Shown here in pieces: positions 8,731 through 17,809 of a DNA stretch of 64,000 nt. Within the stretch, counting starts at the first letter, position 1. Each line of letters begins with the position of its first letter. The notes below the pieces were generated by a model. The model was not told the origin of the DNA. It saw only the letters and a program-made list of their open reading frames with translations, and did no database searches. This stretch comes from Pikeienuella litoralis (GTDB lineage: Bacteria > Pseudomonadota > Alphaproteobacteria > Rhodobacterales > Rhodobacteraceae), in the NCBI RefSeq assembly GCF_037646705.1, contig NZ_JBBHER010000011.1, forward strand, positions 1 through 64,000, given 5' to 3'. Made by a program: the position numbers and the translations under genes.

Positions 8731-8925
8731 TGGTCCGGGCCGAAAATCGCCCGGGTAAAAGGGAATCCGGTGCGCGGGGGGATACGCCCTCGCCAAGCCG
8801 GAGCTGCCCCCGCAACTGTAAGCGGCGAGCGCGGTCGGAGAATGTCACTGGGGCGATCCTCGCCTTGGGAAGACCCGGCCAAGCGACGACCCGTGAGCCA
8901 GGAGACCTGCCGGAATGCTCACCCG
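8731..8925 (+). promoter_or_regulatory. Cobalamin (adenosylcobalamin) riboswitch
   Basis: The leader of btuB carries the signatures of the cobalamin riboswitch class: GGGAATCCGGTGCG near 8760, GAGCTGCCCCCGCAACTGTA near 8801-8820 and the B12 box GAGCCAGGAGACCTGC at 8895-8910, in the right order and spacing. Binding of adenosylcobalamin would lower expression of the downstream outer-membrane receptor and the transport genes. No run of T follows a hairpin, so control is more likely at translation initiation than by intrinsic termination (inference). About 135 bases separate the B12 box from the btuB ATG. Boundaries are approximate. Confidence 0.93.
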
Positions 8926-9059
8926 GTCCGGGCGCGGGGCGCGTCATGGGCGGCGGATTTTCCGTAGCGGTGACGACCCACCGTCTGCGGAAGGTCATCA
9001 TCTTCCGAAGGCATATGCGCCAGATGGGGCCGGGAGGCCCCGCCCGCGGGAGACCGGAC

Positions 9060-11003
9060 ATGAAACGAATCGTATATCTTATCGGCGCGATCGGCGCCGC
9101 CGCATCGCCCCTCCATGCAGAGGAGGGGGGCGTGATCGAGCTCGACGAGATCATCATCTCCGGCGGATTGACGCCGGCCCCCGCGCCGGCGTTCGGCCGG
9201 GCCGTCACGGTGGTGACGGGAGAGGAGATCGAGCGGCGCAACTTGCTCTACGCGGTCGACGCGCTGCGCGGGATTCCGGGCGTCGCGGTCAACCAGACAG
9301 GGGGCGCCGGCGGGGTGGCCGTGGTGCGGATCCGCGGCGCGGAGAGTAAGCACACGCAGGTTTTCATCGATGGGGTGAAGGCGTCCTCGCCCGATAATCT
9401 CGCCTATGATTTCAGCGGGTTGCTGGCGGCGGATATCGAGCGGATCGAAGTGCTGCGGGGGCCGCAATCGGCGCTTTTCGGCGCCAATGCGCTCGGCGGC
9501 GTGATCTCGATCATAACCAAGCGCGCCCGCACGCCCGGATTCTCGACCGAAGGCTCGGTGGAGGCCGGGAGCAACGCCTCCTGGGGCGGCGACGCGGCGG
9601 TCCGCTACCGGGGGGAGCGCCTTGGTCTCAGCCTCGCGGTCGCGCGTCAGTCGACGGATGGGTTCGATATCTCGGCGACTCCGGGCGGCGGCGATGACGG
9701 TTCGGACAATCTCACGCTCAACCTCTCGGGCGATCTGACGCTATCGGAGGCCGTGCGCGTCGGCGGGACGCTGCGCTATATCGACCGGAGCTCCGAATAC
9801 GACCAGTTCAACTACGGCGCGGCGACCCGCGCCGACCTCGTGACCGATGCGGATCTCGAGGCGAAACGGCGCGAGATCTACGGCTCGGTCTTCGGCGAGG
9901 CGGACCTCTTCGACGGAAGGGTGGAGACGCGGCTGAACCTCGGGATCGTCGATCTTGACGACGACCAGTTCACAAACGGCGCGAAGACCACCGCGACCAC
10001 GGCGGGGCGGCGCACCGGGCGGCTTCAGGCGACCGTCGCGCTGGACGCGCCGACCGTCCGGGCGGCGGATCACACGCTCACCGGCGCGTTCGATTATGAG
10101 CGCGAGACCTATCGCAGCACCGATCCGGCGCTGGTCTTCGATCCGACTCAGCTCGACCGGCAGACGCGCGAGCAGTTGAGCGGCGCGCTGGAGTATCGGG
10201 GCGAGTTTTTCGACGCGTTCGATCTCCAGCTTGGCCTCCGGCACGACCGGAACGACAAGTTCAAGGATTTCACCACCTGGAGCGTCTCCGGCTCCTGGCG
10301 CTTGCCGAACGAGTCCACGCGGCTCCATGGCTCGCTCGGCACCGGGGCGCAGAACCCGTCGCTGATCGAGCAGTTCGGATTTTTCCCGGGCAGCTTCGTC
10401 GGCAATCCGGCGCTGAAGCCGGAAGAGAGCTTCGGCTGGGATATCGGGGTCGAGCAGAGCTTCATGGACGGGCGCGGGCTGATCGACGTCACCTATTTTC
10501 AGGATCGGGTGAAGAACGAGATCACATCGGTCTTCGACCCGACGACTTTCCTTTCAACCTCGGTGAACGCCCCCGGCAAGAGCCGACGGCGCGGAATCGA
10601 GATCGAGGCGAGCTATCGGCCGGTCGATGCGCTTTCGCTGGGGCTCACCTATACATGGCTCGATGCGGAGGATTCATCGGGCGCGGTGGAGCTTCGCCGC
10701 CCGAAACATGATCTCGGGCTGGAGGCCTCTTACCTCTTCGCGGATGATCGGGCCCGACTCACGCTGAATCTGAACCATGTGGCGGGGCTGCGCGACGGCG
10801 ACTTCACCGCGCCCATCGTCGCCGGGAGCCAGGTGAAGCTGGATGATTATACGCTGGTCGGCGTCTCCGGCTCCTACCGGATCACCGATCAGGTGGAGCT
10901 GACCGGGCGCGTGAGCAACATTTTCAATACGGACTATGAGGAGCTTGACGGCTACGCGACCGAAGGGCGCGCGGCCTTCATCGGGCTTCGCGCGCGGTGG
11001 TGA
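9060..11003 (+). CDS. btuB: TonB-dependent vitamin B12 outer-membrane receptor
   Basis: A 647-residue TonB-dependent receptor. It has a signal peptide at 1-20 (ending SPLHA), a TonB-box-like stretch (ELDEIIIS) right after it, a plug domain with VRIRGAESKHTQVFIDGVK and ERIEVLRGPQSALFGANA, then a beta barrel ending in a terminal aromatic residue (FIGLRARW). The frame is open back into the riboswitch, but ATG 9060 has GGGAG upstream and begins the signal peptide. The riboswitch and the btuFCD genes directly downstream identify cobalamin as the ligand. It should work with the TonB system encoded at the left edge. The stop overlaps the btuF start. Confidence 0.93.
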   Translation: MKRIVYLIGAIGAAASPLHAEEGGVIELDEIIISGGLTPAPAPAFGRAVTVVTGEEIERRNLLYAVDALRGIPGVAVNQTGGAGGVAVVRIRGAESKHTQVFIDGVKASSPDNLAYDFSGLLAADIERIEVLRGPQSALFGANALGGVISIITKRARTPGFSTEGSVEAGSNASWGGDAAVRYRGERLGLSLAVARQSTDGFDISATPGGGDDGSDNLTLNLSGDLTLSEAVRVGGTLRYIDRSSEYDQFNYGAATRADLVTDADLEAKRREIYGSVFGEADLFDGRVETRLNLGIVDLDDDQFTNGAKTTATTAGRRTGRLQATVALDAPTVRAADHTLTGAFDYERETYRSTDPALVFDPTQLDRQTREQLSGALEYRGEFFDAFDLQLGLRHDRNDKFKDFTTWSVSGSWRLPNESTRLHGSLGTGAQNPSLIEQFGFFPGSFVGNPALKPEESFGWDIGVEQSFMDGRGLIDVTYFQDRVKNEITSVFDPTTFLSTSVNAPGKSRRRGIEIEASYRPVDALSLGLTYTWLDAEDSSGAVELRRPKHDLGLEASYLFADDRARLTLNLNHVAGLRDGDFTAPIVAGSQVKLDDYTLVGVSGSYRITDQVELTGRVSNIFNTDYEELDGYATEGRAAFIGLRARW

Positions 11004-11848
11004 GCGGGCGGCTCCCCGGCCGCCTGGCGCGGGCTTGGCTCGGTGTCGCGTTGATCGTCATCGGCGCCGCGGCCCGGGCGGGCGACGGGGAGCCGCCGCG
11101 CCGGGTCGTGTCCGTCAACCTCTGCACGGATGAACTGGCGATGCTGCTGGCGGCGCCGGGGCAGCTCGTCTCCGTCTCGCATATCGCATGGGACCCGCTC
11201 AGCAACCCGATGGCCGCGGCGGCGCGGGCGTATCCCGCCAATTTCGGGCGGGCGGAGGAGATCTGGCTTCTGGAGCCGGATCTGGTGCTGGCGGGGGAGT
11301 TCACCGCGCCGCCGGTCGTCGCGATGTTGCGCAGGCTCGGGGTCGAGGTGCGCCGCTTTCCCCTGGCGACGACGGGGGCGGAGATCGTCTCCAACCTGCG
11401 GCGGATGGGAGAGGCGCTGGGCCGGGAGGCGGCGGCGGAGACGGCGATCGCGGTGTTCGAGGCCCGGCTCGCGGCCTTGCCGGAGCTCGACGGCCCGCGC
11501 CCGCGCGCCGCGATCTATCAGGCGAACGGCTGGACCGTGGGCGGCGCGAGCCTTGGCGGGTGGATTCTCGCGACGGCGGGGCTCGCCAATGTCGCGGCCG
11601 AATTCGGGATCGAGCGTGGCGGCGCGCTTCCGCTTGAGGCGCTGGTGATGGCGGCGCCCGATCTCATCATCACCGGCGCGCGCTATCCGGGCGCGTCGGA
11701 GGCCGAGGCGGTCCCGCGCCATCCCGCGCTGAAGGGGATCCCGAGCGTCCGGGCGGTGGATGCGGACTGGGTCTGCGGCGGGCCGCATGCGCTTGACGCG
11801 GTGGAGGCGATGGCGGCGGCGCGGCTCCGGCTGGGCCGGCGCGGGTGA
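10997..11848 (+). CDS. btuF: Cobalamin ABC transporter substrate-binding protein, BtuF-like
   Basis: A periplasmic binding protein of the BtuF/FecB helical-backbone family, about 283 residues. The N-terminal hydrophobic signal runs to about residue 28, followed by VSVNLCTDELAMLLAAP, the family's first binding-lobe signature. EIWLLEPDLVLAGEF corresponds to the conserved 'EPDLV' element, and ANGWTVGG and APDLIITG mark the second lobe. Two consecutive GTG codons (10997 and 11000) overlap the btuB stop, and either could start translation. It delivers B12 to the BtuCD permease encoded next. Frame overlaps of a few bases on both sides show a tightly coupled operon. Confidence 0.9.
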   Translation: MVSGRLPGRLARAWLGVALIVIGAAARAGDGEPPRRVVSVNLCTDELAMLLAAPGQLVSVSHIAWDPLSNPMAAAARAYPANFGRAEEIWLLEPDLVLAGEFTAPPVVAMLRRLGVEVRRFPLATTGAEIVSNLRRMGEALGREAAAETAIAVFEARLAALPELDGPRPRAAIYQANGWTVGGASLGGWILATAGLANVAAEFGIERGGALPLEALVMAAPDLIITGARYPGASEAEAVPRHPALKGIPSVRAVDADWVCGGPHALDAVEAMAAARLRLGRRG

Positions 11849-12831
11849 GCCGGGGCGCGCTCATCGGGCTTCTGGCGCTTCTCGCCGCGCTTTTTCTCGC
11901 CTCGCTCCTGATCGGGCCGGCGGGCGTCGGGCCGGGGGCGTCGCTTCGCGCGCTTCTGCTTGGCGGCGACGGGCCGCTGCCGCTGGTGATGTGGGAGATC
12001 CGCCTGCCGCGCGCGCTTCTCGGCGCGATGATCGGCGCGAGCCTCGGGCTCTCGGGGGCGGCCTTGCAGGGATATCTGCGCAATCCGCTGGCGGAGCCGG
12101 GGCTGATCGGGGTCTCGGGCGGCGCCGCGCTTGGCGCGGTGATCTCGCTCCAGACCGGGCTCGCCCTCGCGGTCCCGCTGGCGCTGCCGGCGGCGGCGCT
12201 CCTCGGCGCGCTCGGCTCGGTCGCGCTTATTCTGGGGCTGGCGGGGGCGCGGGGCTCGTCGCTCTCGCTGATCCTCGCCGGGGTCGCGATCAGCGCGCTG
12301 GCCGGGGCGTTGACGGCGCTGGTTCTCAACCTCTCCCCAAACCCCTTCGCAGCGAGCGAGATCGTGTTCTGGATGATGGGCTCGCTCGCGGATCGCTCCT
12401 TCGCGCATGTCGCGGTCGCCGCGCCGTTCATGGCGCTCGGTTGTCTCCTGATCGCGCCTTTGGGGCGGGGGCTGGAGGCGCTGACGCTGGGAGAGGATGC
12501 GGCGGCGGCGATGGGCGTGCGGCTGGGGCGGCTGCGGGTGATGCTGGTGCTCGGCGTCGCCGCCGCGGTCGGCGCGTCGGTGGCGGTGGCGGGCGCGATC
12601 GGGTTCGTCGGGCTCGTGGCGCCGCATCTGATGCGCCCGCTGGTCGGGGCGCGCCCGGCGCCGCTTCTGCTCGCCTCGGCGCTCTGCGGCGCGGCGCTGA
12701 CGCTCGGCGCGGACATCGCGGTGCGGCTGGTGTTGCCGGAGCGGGATCTGAAGCTCGGGGTGATGATGGCGCTGGTCGGGGCGCCGTTCTTTCTCCATCT
12801 CGTGTTCCGGATGCGGGGGGCGTTCCGGTGA
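11845..12831 (+). CDS. btuC: Cobalamin ABC transporter permease, BtuC/FecCD family
   Basis: A 328-residue FecCD-type permease with about ten membrane helices. Family motifs seen: RLPRALLGAMIGASLGLSG (first helices), QGYLRNPLAEPGLIGVSGGA (the conserved N-P-L-A-E/D-P-x-x-LG signature) and GAIGFVGLVAPHLMRPLVG near residue 250, the coupling region that contacts the ATPase. The start is a GTG overlapping the btuF stop by four bases, and the stop overlaps the btuD GTG. It moves B12 through the inner membrane. FecCD permeases also serve siderophores; the riboswitch-led operon points to B12. Confidence 0.92.
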   Translation: MSRGALIGLLALLAALFLASLLIGPAGVGPGASLRALLLGGDGPLPLVMWEIRLPRALLGAMIGASLGLSGAALQGYLRNPLAEPGLIGVSGGAALGAVISLQTGLALAVPLALPAAALLGALGSVALILGLAGARGSSLSLILAGVAISALAGALTALVLNLSPNPFAASEIVFWMMGSLADRSFAHVAVAAPFMALGCLLIAPLGRGLEALTLGEDAAAAMGVRLGRLRVMLVLGVAAAVGASVAVAGAIGFVGLVAPHLMRPLVGARPAPLLLASALCGAALTLGADIAVRLVLPERDLKLGVMMALVGAPFFLHLVFRMRGAFR

Positions 12832-13598
12832 CGTTGCTGCGGCTTCGGGATCTCACGGTCCTGCGCGGGGAGCGCCGGGTGGTGGACGCGGTGACGCTCG
12901 ACATCGGGGCGGGCGAATGCGTGGGGCTGATCGGGCCGAACGGCGCCGGCAAGACCACGCTGATGCGCGCCGCGCTCGGGCTGGAGCGGCATCGCGGCGA
13001 AAGCGGCCTCGCGGCGCTGGCGCCGGCGGCGCTGGCGCGCGCCGCCGCGTTCCTGCCGCAGGCGCGGGAGATCGCCTGGCCGCTGACGGTGGAGGCGCTG
13101 GTTGCGCTCGGCCGGATCCCGCATTTGCCGCCCGGCGCGCGGCTCAGGCCCGAAGATGCCGCGGTGGTCGATCGCGCGATCGGCCGGCTTGGCCTTCAGG
13201 GCTTTCGGGGCCGCCTCTCGACGGAGCTTTCGGGCGGCGAGCAGGCGCGGGTTCTGATCGCCCGCGCCCTGGCGCAGGAGACGCCGCTCCTGATCGCGGA
13301 CGAGCCGACGGCGGGGCTCGATCCCGCCCATCAGATCGCGGCGATGCGGGTTTTTTCCGATTTGGCGGCGGAGGGACGCTCGGCGCTGGTCTCGCTCCAC
13401 GATCTCGGCCTCGCGCTTCGCTGGTGCACGCGGCTGGTGATGATGGACCGCGGCCGCGTCGTCGCGGACGGGGCGCCGCGCGACGTGCTGACGCCGACGC
13501 TGCTTCGCGAGGTCTTCGGCGTCGCCGCCTGGATCGCGGAGACGCCGCTCGGCCCGGTTCTGCAGCCGATGGAGCTGCGGGGCTCGCCGCCGGGCTGA
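12828..13598 (+). CDS. btuD: Cobalamin ABC transporter ATP-binding protein
   Basis: A 256-residue ABC ATPase. Walker A is GPNGAGKTT (residues 36-44, Lys42), the Q-loop is in FLPQAREIAW, the signature is LSGGEQARVLIARAL, Walker B is LLIADEPTAGLDP, and the switch His lies in LVSLHDLGLA. The start is GTG 12828, overlapping the btuC stop in GTGA. The same frame is open for about 1 kb upstream through btuC, but that stretch is an out-of-frame shadow without family similarity. It powers BtuC and ends 7 bases from the convergent HIT gene. Confidence 0.93.
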   Translation: MTLLRLRDLTVLRGERRVVDAVTLDIGAGECVGLIGPNGAGKTTLMRAALGLERHRGESGLAALAPAALARAAAFLPQAREIAWPLTVEALVALGRIPHLPPGARLRPEDAAVVDRAIGRLGLQGFRGRLSTELSGGEQARVLIARALAQETPLLIADEPTAGLDPAHQIAAMRVFSDLAAEGRSALVSLHDLGLALRWCTRLVMMDRGRVVADGAPRDVLTPTLLREVFGVAAWIAETPLGPVLQPMELRGSPPG

Positions 13599-13605
13599 CC
13601 CGGGC

Positions 13606-13992
13606 TCAGTCTTTCGCGGGCTGGAGCTGGCGGCCGAGCGGGCGGCCGCCGAGGACGTGGACATGGAGGTGCGGAACCTCCTGCACGCCGTTCTCGCCGG
13701 TGTTGGCGATCAGCCGGTAGCCGGCGCCGCCGGCGTCGGGGGTGAGGCCGACCTTTTTCGCCACGGCGCCGACGACGCGGGTGAAATCGACGATTTCGGC
13801 GTCCGTCGCCTCGGCGGCGAAATGGTCGTAATTCATGTAAGGGCCCTTCGGGATCACCAGCACATGCGCCGGCGCCTGCGGCGCGATGTCGTTGAAGGCG
13901 AGGGTGTGCTCGGTCTCCATCACCGTCGCGTTCGGGATCTCTCCGCGGAGGATCTTCGCGAAGACGTTCTGGTTGTCGTACTCATAGGCCAT
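13606..13992 (-). CDS. HIT family (histidine triad) hydrolase
   Basis: A 128-residue HIT protein of the HINT type. The histidine triad is PHLHVHVLGG near the C-terminus and the N-terminal half has the family segment FAKILRGEIP and VLVIPKGPYMNYDHF. Such proteins hydrolyse nucleoside phosphoramidates or related nucleotide adducts in the cytoplasm. The chosen ATG has AAGGAG at good spacing; 20 additional in-frame codons upstream are unlikely to be used. It follows kdsA on the same strand with a 43-base gap, so the two may share a transcript, although no functional link is known. Confidence 0.92.
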   Translation of the reverse strand: MAYEYDNQNVFAKILRGEIPNATVMETEHTLAFNDIAPQAPAHVLVIPKGPYMNYDHFAAEATDAEIVDFTRVVGAVAKKVGLTPDAGGAGYRLIANTGENGVQEVPHLHVHVLGGRPLGRQLQPAKD

Positions 13993-14035
13993 GTCGGCTC
14001 CTTTCCTGGTCTCTGCGCCGGAGATGTGGGGGGCG

Positions 14036-14902
14036 TCACGCGTCGTCGGCAAGCCGGATCGGATGCGCCCGCGCGAGCGCGTGGAACGCCGCCAGCGTGG
14101 CGAGAAGCGCCGGCATCCGGTCCAGAGGGATCATGTTCGGCCCGTCCGAGGGCGCGCGCTCCGGCGCTTCATGCGTTTCGATGAAGACCCCGTCGGCGCC
14201 AATGCTGACCGCGGCCCGCGCGAGCACCGGCGCGAATTCCCGCTGGCCGCCGGAGGCGCCGCCCATGCCGCCCGGCTGCTGAACCGAGTGGGTGGCGTCG
14301 AAGATCACCGGCCAGCCGGTCTTCGCCATTTCGGGGAGGGCGCGCATGTCGGTGACCAGGGTGTTGTAGCCGAAGCTGACGCCGCGCTCGCAGAGCATGA
14401 TCCGCTGGTTGCCGGTGCTGGCGAGTTTCGCGGCGACGTTCTTCATGTCCCACGGGGCGAGGAATTGCCCCTTCTTCACGTTGACCGCGCGCCCTGTCTC
14501 TCCGGCGGCGAGAAGAAGGTCGGTCTGCCGGCAGAGAAAGGCGGGGATCTGGAGGACGTCGACAACCGCCGCGGCCGGGGCGCACTGCGCGGGCTCGTGC
14601 ACATCGGTCAGCACGGGGCAGCCGATGCGGGCGCGCACCTCGCCCAGAATCTCCAACCCCCGCTCCATGCCGAGCCCGCGCTCGCCGGAGAGTGAGGTGC
14701 GGTTCGCCTTGTCGTAGGACGCCTTGAAGACATAGCCCATGCCGGCGGCCTTCGCGGCCTGCGCCATCGTCTCCGCGATCATCAGCGCGTGTTCGAGCGA
14801 TTCGAGCTGACAGGGCCCCGCGATCAGCAGGAGCGGCGCGCCCGCGCCGACGGTGACGCCGGCGCCGATATCGACCGTGCGTTGCTCGGTTGTCATGGTC
14901 AT
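14036..14902 (-). CDS. kdsA: 3-deoxy-8-phosphooctulonate synthase (KDO-8-phosphate synthase)
   Basis: A 288-residue enzyme that condenses PEP with arabinose-5-phosphate to give KDO-8-phosphate, the precursor of the lipid A-core sugar KDO. Family elements: LLLIAGPCQLES near the N-terminus, KASYDKANRTS (substrate lysine region), CPVLTDVHE, LQIPAFLCRQTDLL, NVKKGQFLAPWDM and FDATHSVQQPGG. The gene implies a classical Gram-negative outer membrane. Two ATG codons lie six bases apart (14902 and 14896); GAGGAT precedes the first. An epimerase gene for a nucleotide sugar lies just upstream on the same strand, which fits an envelope polysaccharide theme. Confidence 0.95.
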   Translation of the reverse strand: MTMTTEQRTVDIGAGVTVGAGAPLLLIAGPCQLESLEHALMIAETMAQAAKAAGMGYVFKASYDKANRTSLSGERGLGMERGLEILGEVRARIGCPVLTDVHEPAQCAPAAAVVDVLQIPAFLCRQTDLLLAAGETGRAVNVKKGQFLAPWDMKNVAAKLASTGNQRIMLCERGVSFGYNTLVTDMRALPEMAKTGWPVIFDATHSVQQPGGMGGASGGQREFAPVLARAAVSIGADGVFIETHEAPERAPSDGPNMIPLDRMPALLATLAAFHALARAHPIRLADDA

Positions 14903-14984
14903 ATCCTCGGCTTTCGATTGAGCGGACGGCGAGGGCCCGATGATACAGGGGGCGGGTGGGCTGCGGAAGACCGGGGCGGCGGGG

Positions 14985-16058
14985 TCAGCCCCCTTCGGCG
15001 CGGCGCGCGAACCACTCGCCATGCCATTTCGCGAAGCGGGCGAGGCCCTCCGCCAGCGGCGTGTCGGGGCGAAAGCCGACCTCGGCCTCCAGATCGTCGA
15101 TGTCGGCCCAGGTCGCGGTGACGTCGCCGGGCTGCATCGGCAGGAAGCGCTTTTCCGCCTCGCGCCCGATCTCCCGCTCAAGGATGGCGATCATGTCCAT
15201 CAGCGGCTCTTTCCGCCGGTTGCCGATATTGAAGAGCCGCCACGGCGCGAAGGAGCGGCCGGGATCGGGCGCCGCGCGGTCGAAATCAGGGTCCGGCGCC
15301 GCCGGCCGAGGCAGGAGCCGCGCGACGCCCTCGACGATATCGTCGATATAGGTGAAGTCCCGCTCCATCGCGCCGTTGTTGTAGATCGAGATCGGCCGCC
15401 CCGCGCGGATCGCGTCGGCGAATTTGAAATAGGCCATGTCCGGCCGCCCCCAGGGGCCATAGACCGTGAAGAATCGGAGCCCGGTCGCCGGCAGCGCGTA
15501 GAGATGGGCGTAGGCGTGCGCCATCGCCTCATTCGCCTTCTTCGTCGCGGCGTAAAGGCTGACCGGATGGTCCGCGGTCTGATGGACGGAGAAGGGCAGC
15601 CGAAAGTTGCCGCCATAGACCGAGGAGGACGAGGCGTAGACCAGGTGCCGCGTCGCCGCCGCGCGGCAGCCTTCCAGCACATTCAGGAATCCGGTGAGAT
15701 TGGACGCGGCGAAGGCGCGCGGCTCGTCTATGGAGTGCCGGACGCCGGCCTGGGCCGCCAGATGCGCGACGATTTCGGGCCGGATTTCCGCGAAGGCGCG
15801 CGCCGTCGCCGCGGCGTCCTCCAGCCCGGCCTCGATGAAGCGGAAGCCCTCATGCCCGGAGAGGATGGCGAGGCGCGCGCGTTTCAGCGCCGGGTCGTAA
15901 TAGGCGTTGAGATTGTCGAGCCCGGCGACCGGAACGCCGGCGCCGAGAAGCTTCAGCGCCAGATGAAAGCCGATGAACCCCGCCGCGCCGGTGATCAGGA
16001 CCGGCGGGCCGCCCTTCAGCGCGGCGGCCCAGGGCGCGGGGTTTGGCGTTTGCGCCAT
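14985..16058 (-). CDS. NAD-dependent epimerase, UDP-glucuronate 4-epimerase-like
   Basis: A 357-residue extended short-chain dehydrogenase. The cofactor motif GAAGFIGFHLA starts at residue 24, ASSSSVYGG precedes the active site, and the catalytic pair is Tyr169/Lys173 in LYAATKKANE. FFTVYGPWGRPDMAYFKF and RDFTYIDDIVEGV are signatures of the UDP-glucuronate 4-epimerase / CapI group that makes UDP-galacturonate for capsule or lipopolysaccharide. The start codon is six bases from the end of nhaA. Its place before kdsA supports an envelope-sugar role. The subgroup is inferred from sequence feel and context; other nucleotide-sugar epimerases remain possible. Confidence 0.85.
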   Translation of the reverse strand: MAQTPNPAPWAAALKGGPPVLITGAAGFIGFHLALKLLGAGVPVAGLDNLNAYYDPALKRARLAILSGHEGFRFIEAGLEDAAATARAFAEIRPEIVAHLAAQAGVRHSIDEPRAFAASNLTGFLNVLEGCRAAATRHLVYASSSSVYGGNFRLPFSVHQTADHPVSLYAATKKANEAMAHAYAHLYALPATGLRFFTVYGPWGRPDMAYFKFADAIRAGRPISIYNNGAMERDFTYIDDIVEGVARLLPRPAAPDPDFDRAAPDPGRSFAPWRLFNIGNRRKEPLMDMIAILEREIGREAEKRFLPMQPGDVTATWADIDDLEAEVGFRPDTPLAEGLARFAKWHGEWFARRAEGG

Positions 16059-16064
16059 CCGCGC

Positions 16065-17324
16065 TCAGCGCTTCTTCTCGACCGCGAAGACGCGGCCGAC
16101 GATGAAGGAGATGACCGCTCCGAAGAACGAGAACAGCGCGCCCATCTTCGCCGCGTCCTGCACCGGGCCGGGGTCGAACGCCACCGCCGCGACAAAGAGC
16201 GAGACGGTGAACCCGATCGCCGCGACGCAACCGAGCACGAAGAGGTCGGTAATCCGCATCCCTTCGGGGAGGCCGAGCCGCATCGGCCGCGCCGCCAGCC
16301 AGCCCATGAAGAGAATGCCGAACGGCTTGCCGACGAGAAGGCCGAGAAGCACGAGCCAGGTCGCGTCGCCGATGAATGAGAATTCGACGCCGGCGTTGGC
16401 GAGCCCGAACAGGAAAAGGATCACCTCGACCGGGGCCTTCAGGAAATGCTCGATCCGGTTCAGGAGGTCGACGAGATGCCGCTCCGCCTCTTCGAAGATG
16501 CCGAACGAGATGTCGGCGTGCGGAATCGTGACGACGATCGGCAACAGCCCGAGCGCCGGATGGATCCCCGATTCCTGAAACGCGTACCAGGAGATGCAGG
16601 CGGCGATGAGATAGGGCCAGAAGCTGAGCGTCCGGTTGGCGAATGTGGAGGCCGGCCGATCCTGCCGGCCCCGGTCCAGCCGCCGCGGCAGCCAGTTGAA
16701 GAACAGATAGACGCCGGCGGCCGCGGCGAACGACAGCAGAAGCCAGACCGGCGCCAACTCGCCCGTGGGGTAGAAGATCGCAAGAATGAGCAGCCCCGCG
16801 GCGTCATCGGCGATCGCCAGCAGAAGCAGGAACCGCACGGCCGGATGCCCGGCGCCGAACACCACCCGCCCGACCAGATAGGAGAAGGCGATATCGGTTG
16901 CGGTCGGGATCGCCCAGCCATGGGCGACGGCGTCGTAGGTCGCCGACCCCATGATCGCCGCGAGCCCGAGATAGACGATGATCGGCCCGAGCATGCCGCC
17001 CGCCGTCGCGACCAGCGGGGTCAGCGCCTTCTTGCCGCGAAGGCTCCCGTTGCGGAGCGCCACGGCCTCCCAGACTTCCTTCCCCGCCATCGCGAAGAAG
17101 AACGCCATCAGGACGTCGTTGATCAGATAGTGGACCGTGAGGGTGCGCACGACCTGGCCGTCCTCGCCCATATGCGGGATGCCGACAAGGGCGTCCTCCA
17201 TCAGGACGAAGTGGATGAAGTGATGATAGCTGTCCGGGGATGTGTTGGCCCAGACCAGGGCGGCCAGCGCGCCGAAAACAAGCAAAAGCGAATAATTGGC
17301 CAGAAAGCCCCAGAATCGATACAT
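16065..17324 (-). CDS. nhaA: Na+/H+ antiporter NhaA
   Basis: A 419-residue antiporter with about twelve membrane helices. It carries the NhaA core: AIPTATDIAFS and LLAIADDAAGLLILA, where the adjacent aspartates bind Na+ and protons. The short beta-hairpin region after the first helix contains an unusual insert (EDALVGIPHMGEDGQ) before LTVHYLINDVLMAFFF. It exchanges Na+ or Li+ for protons at alkaline pH or high salt, which suits a marine or saline habitat (inference). It is the most upstream gene of a minus-strand run ahead of the epimerase and kdsA. Confidence 0.95.
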   Translation of the reverse strand: MYRFWGFLANYSLLLVFGALAALVWANTSPDSYHHFIHFVLMEDALVGIPHMGEDGQVVRTLTVHYLINDVLMAFFFAMAGKEVWEAVALRNGSLRGKKALTPLVATAGGMLGPIIVYLGLAAIMGSATYDAVAHGWAIPTATDIAFSYLVGRVVFGAGHPAVRFLLLLAIADDAAGLLILAIFYPTGELAPVWLLLSFAAAAGVYLFFNWLPRRLDRGRQDRPASTFANRTLSFWPYLIAACISWYAFQESGIHPALGLLPIVVTIPHADISFGIFEEAERHLVDLLNRIEHFLKAPVEVILFLFGLANAGVEFSFIGDATWLVLLGLLVGKPFGILFMGWLAARPMRLGLPEGMRITDLFVLGCVAAIGFTVSLFVAAVAFDPGPVQDAAKMGALFSFFGAVISFIVGRVFAVEKKR

Positions 17325-17809
17325 GGGCGGCGTCCCCTCGTCCGGCGTAAGAAGGACGCCCGGCTGAGCGGGCGCCTGCCGTTCTCTTTAGAGCCAAGCG
17401 CGGAGTGTTTCAAACGGTGAGGCGCGCTTTCAGCTCCGGGCCGAAAAGACGCCCTACGCGGCGGGCCGAGCCAGCGCCGGGCGAATCCCGGACGGGCGAC
17501 AAAAACGCGGGCGCGCTCGAAATCGGCGGCGCGGATGGTCGTCCTTTTTCGCGTCGGTCCCGATCCGCCGGCCGCGTCTGGGCCGGGGACGGACGCGACG
17601 CGAGAGCGCCGACGCAGACGCGCCGGCGGCCTCTTCGGGATCGGCGGGGAGGGCGCCGGGGCCGGAGGTATGATTCGCGCCGGCCGTCGGCGCGATGGCG
17701 CCGGGTCGATTGAGGCGATGGGGGCGCGGCGCGATCTCCGCGGCCGCATGTATCGCCGGCGCCGGGCCGGCGCTTGACACCGGACCCGCTCCTCGCATTC
17801 TCCGGCGCC
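17325..17809. other. Intergenic region, no gene recognised
   Basis: About 485 bases between the divergent nhaA and uracil-DNA glycosylase genes. Several frames are open on both strands because of the high GC, but their products are Arg/Pro/Ala-rich with no recognisable motif. The region must hold promoters for both neighbours. A TTGACA hexamer at 17774 has no convincing -10 partner. Confidence 0.6.

Noticed and set aside
11760..12827. Continuation of the btuD frame upstream through btuC
   Set aside because: The translated part is an out-of-frame shadow of BtuC; the ATPase fold begins only at 12828.
17535..17777. Short plus-strand ORF upstream of the uracil-DNA glycosylase
   Set aside because: Arg/Gly-rich composition without a ribosome site or homology pattern.
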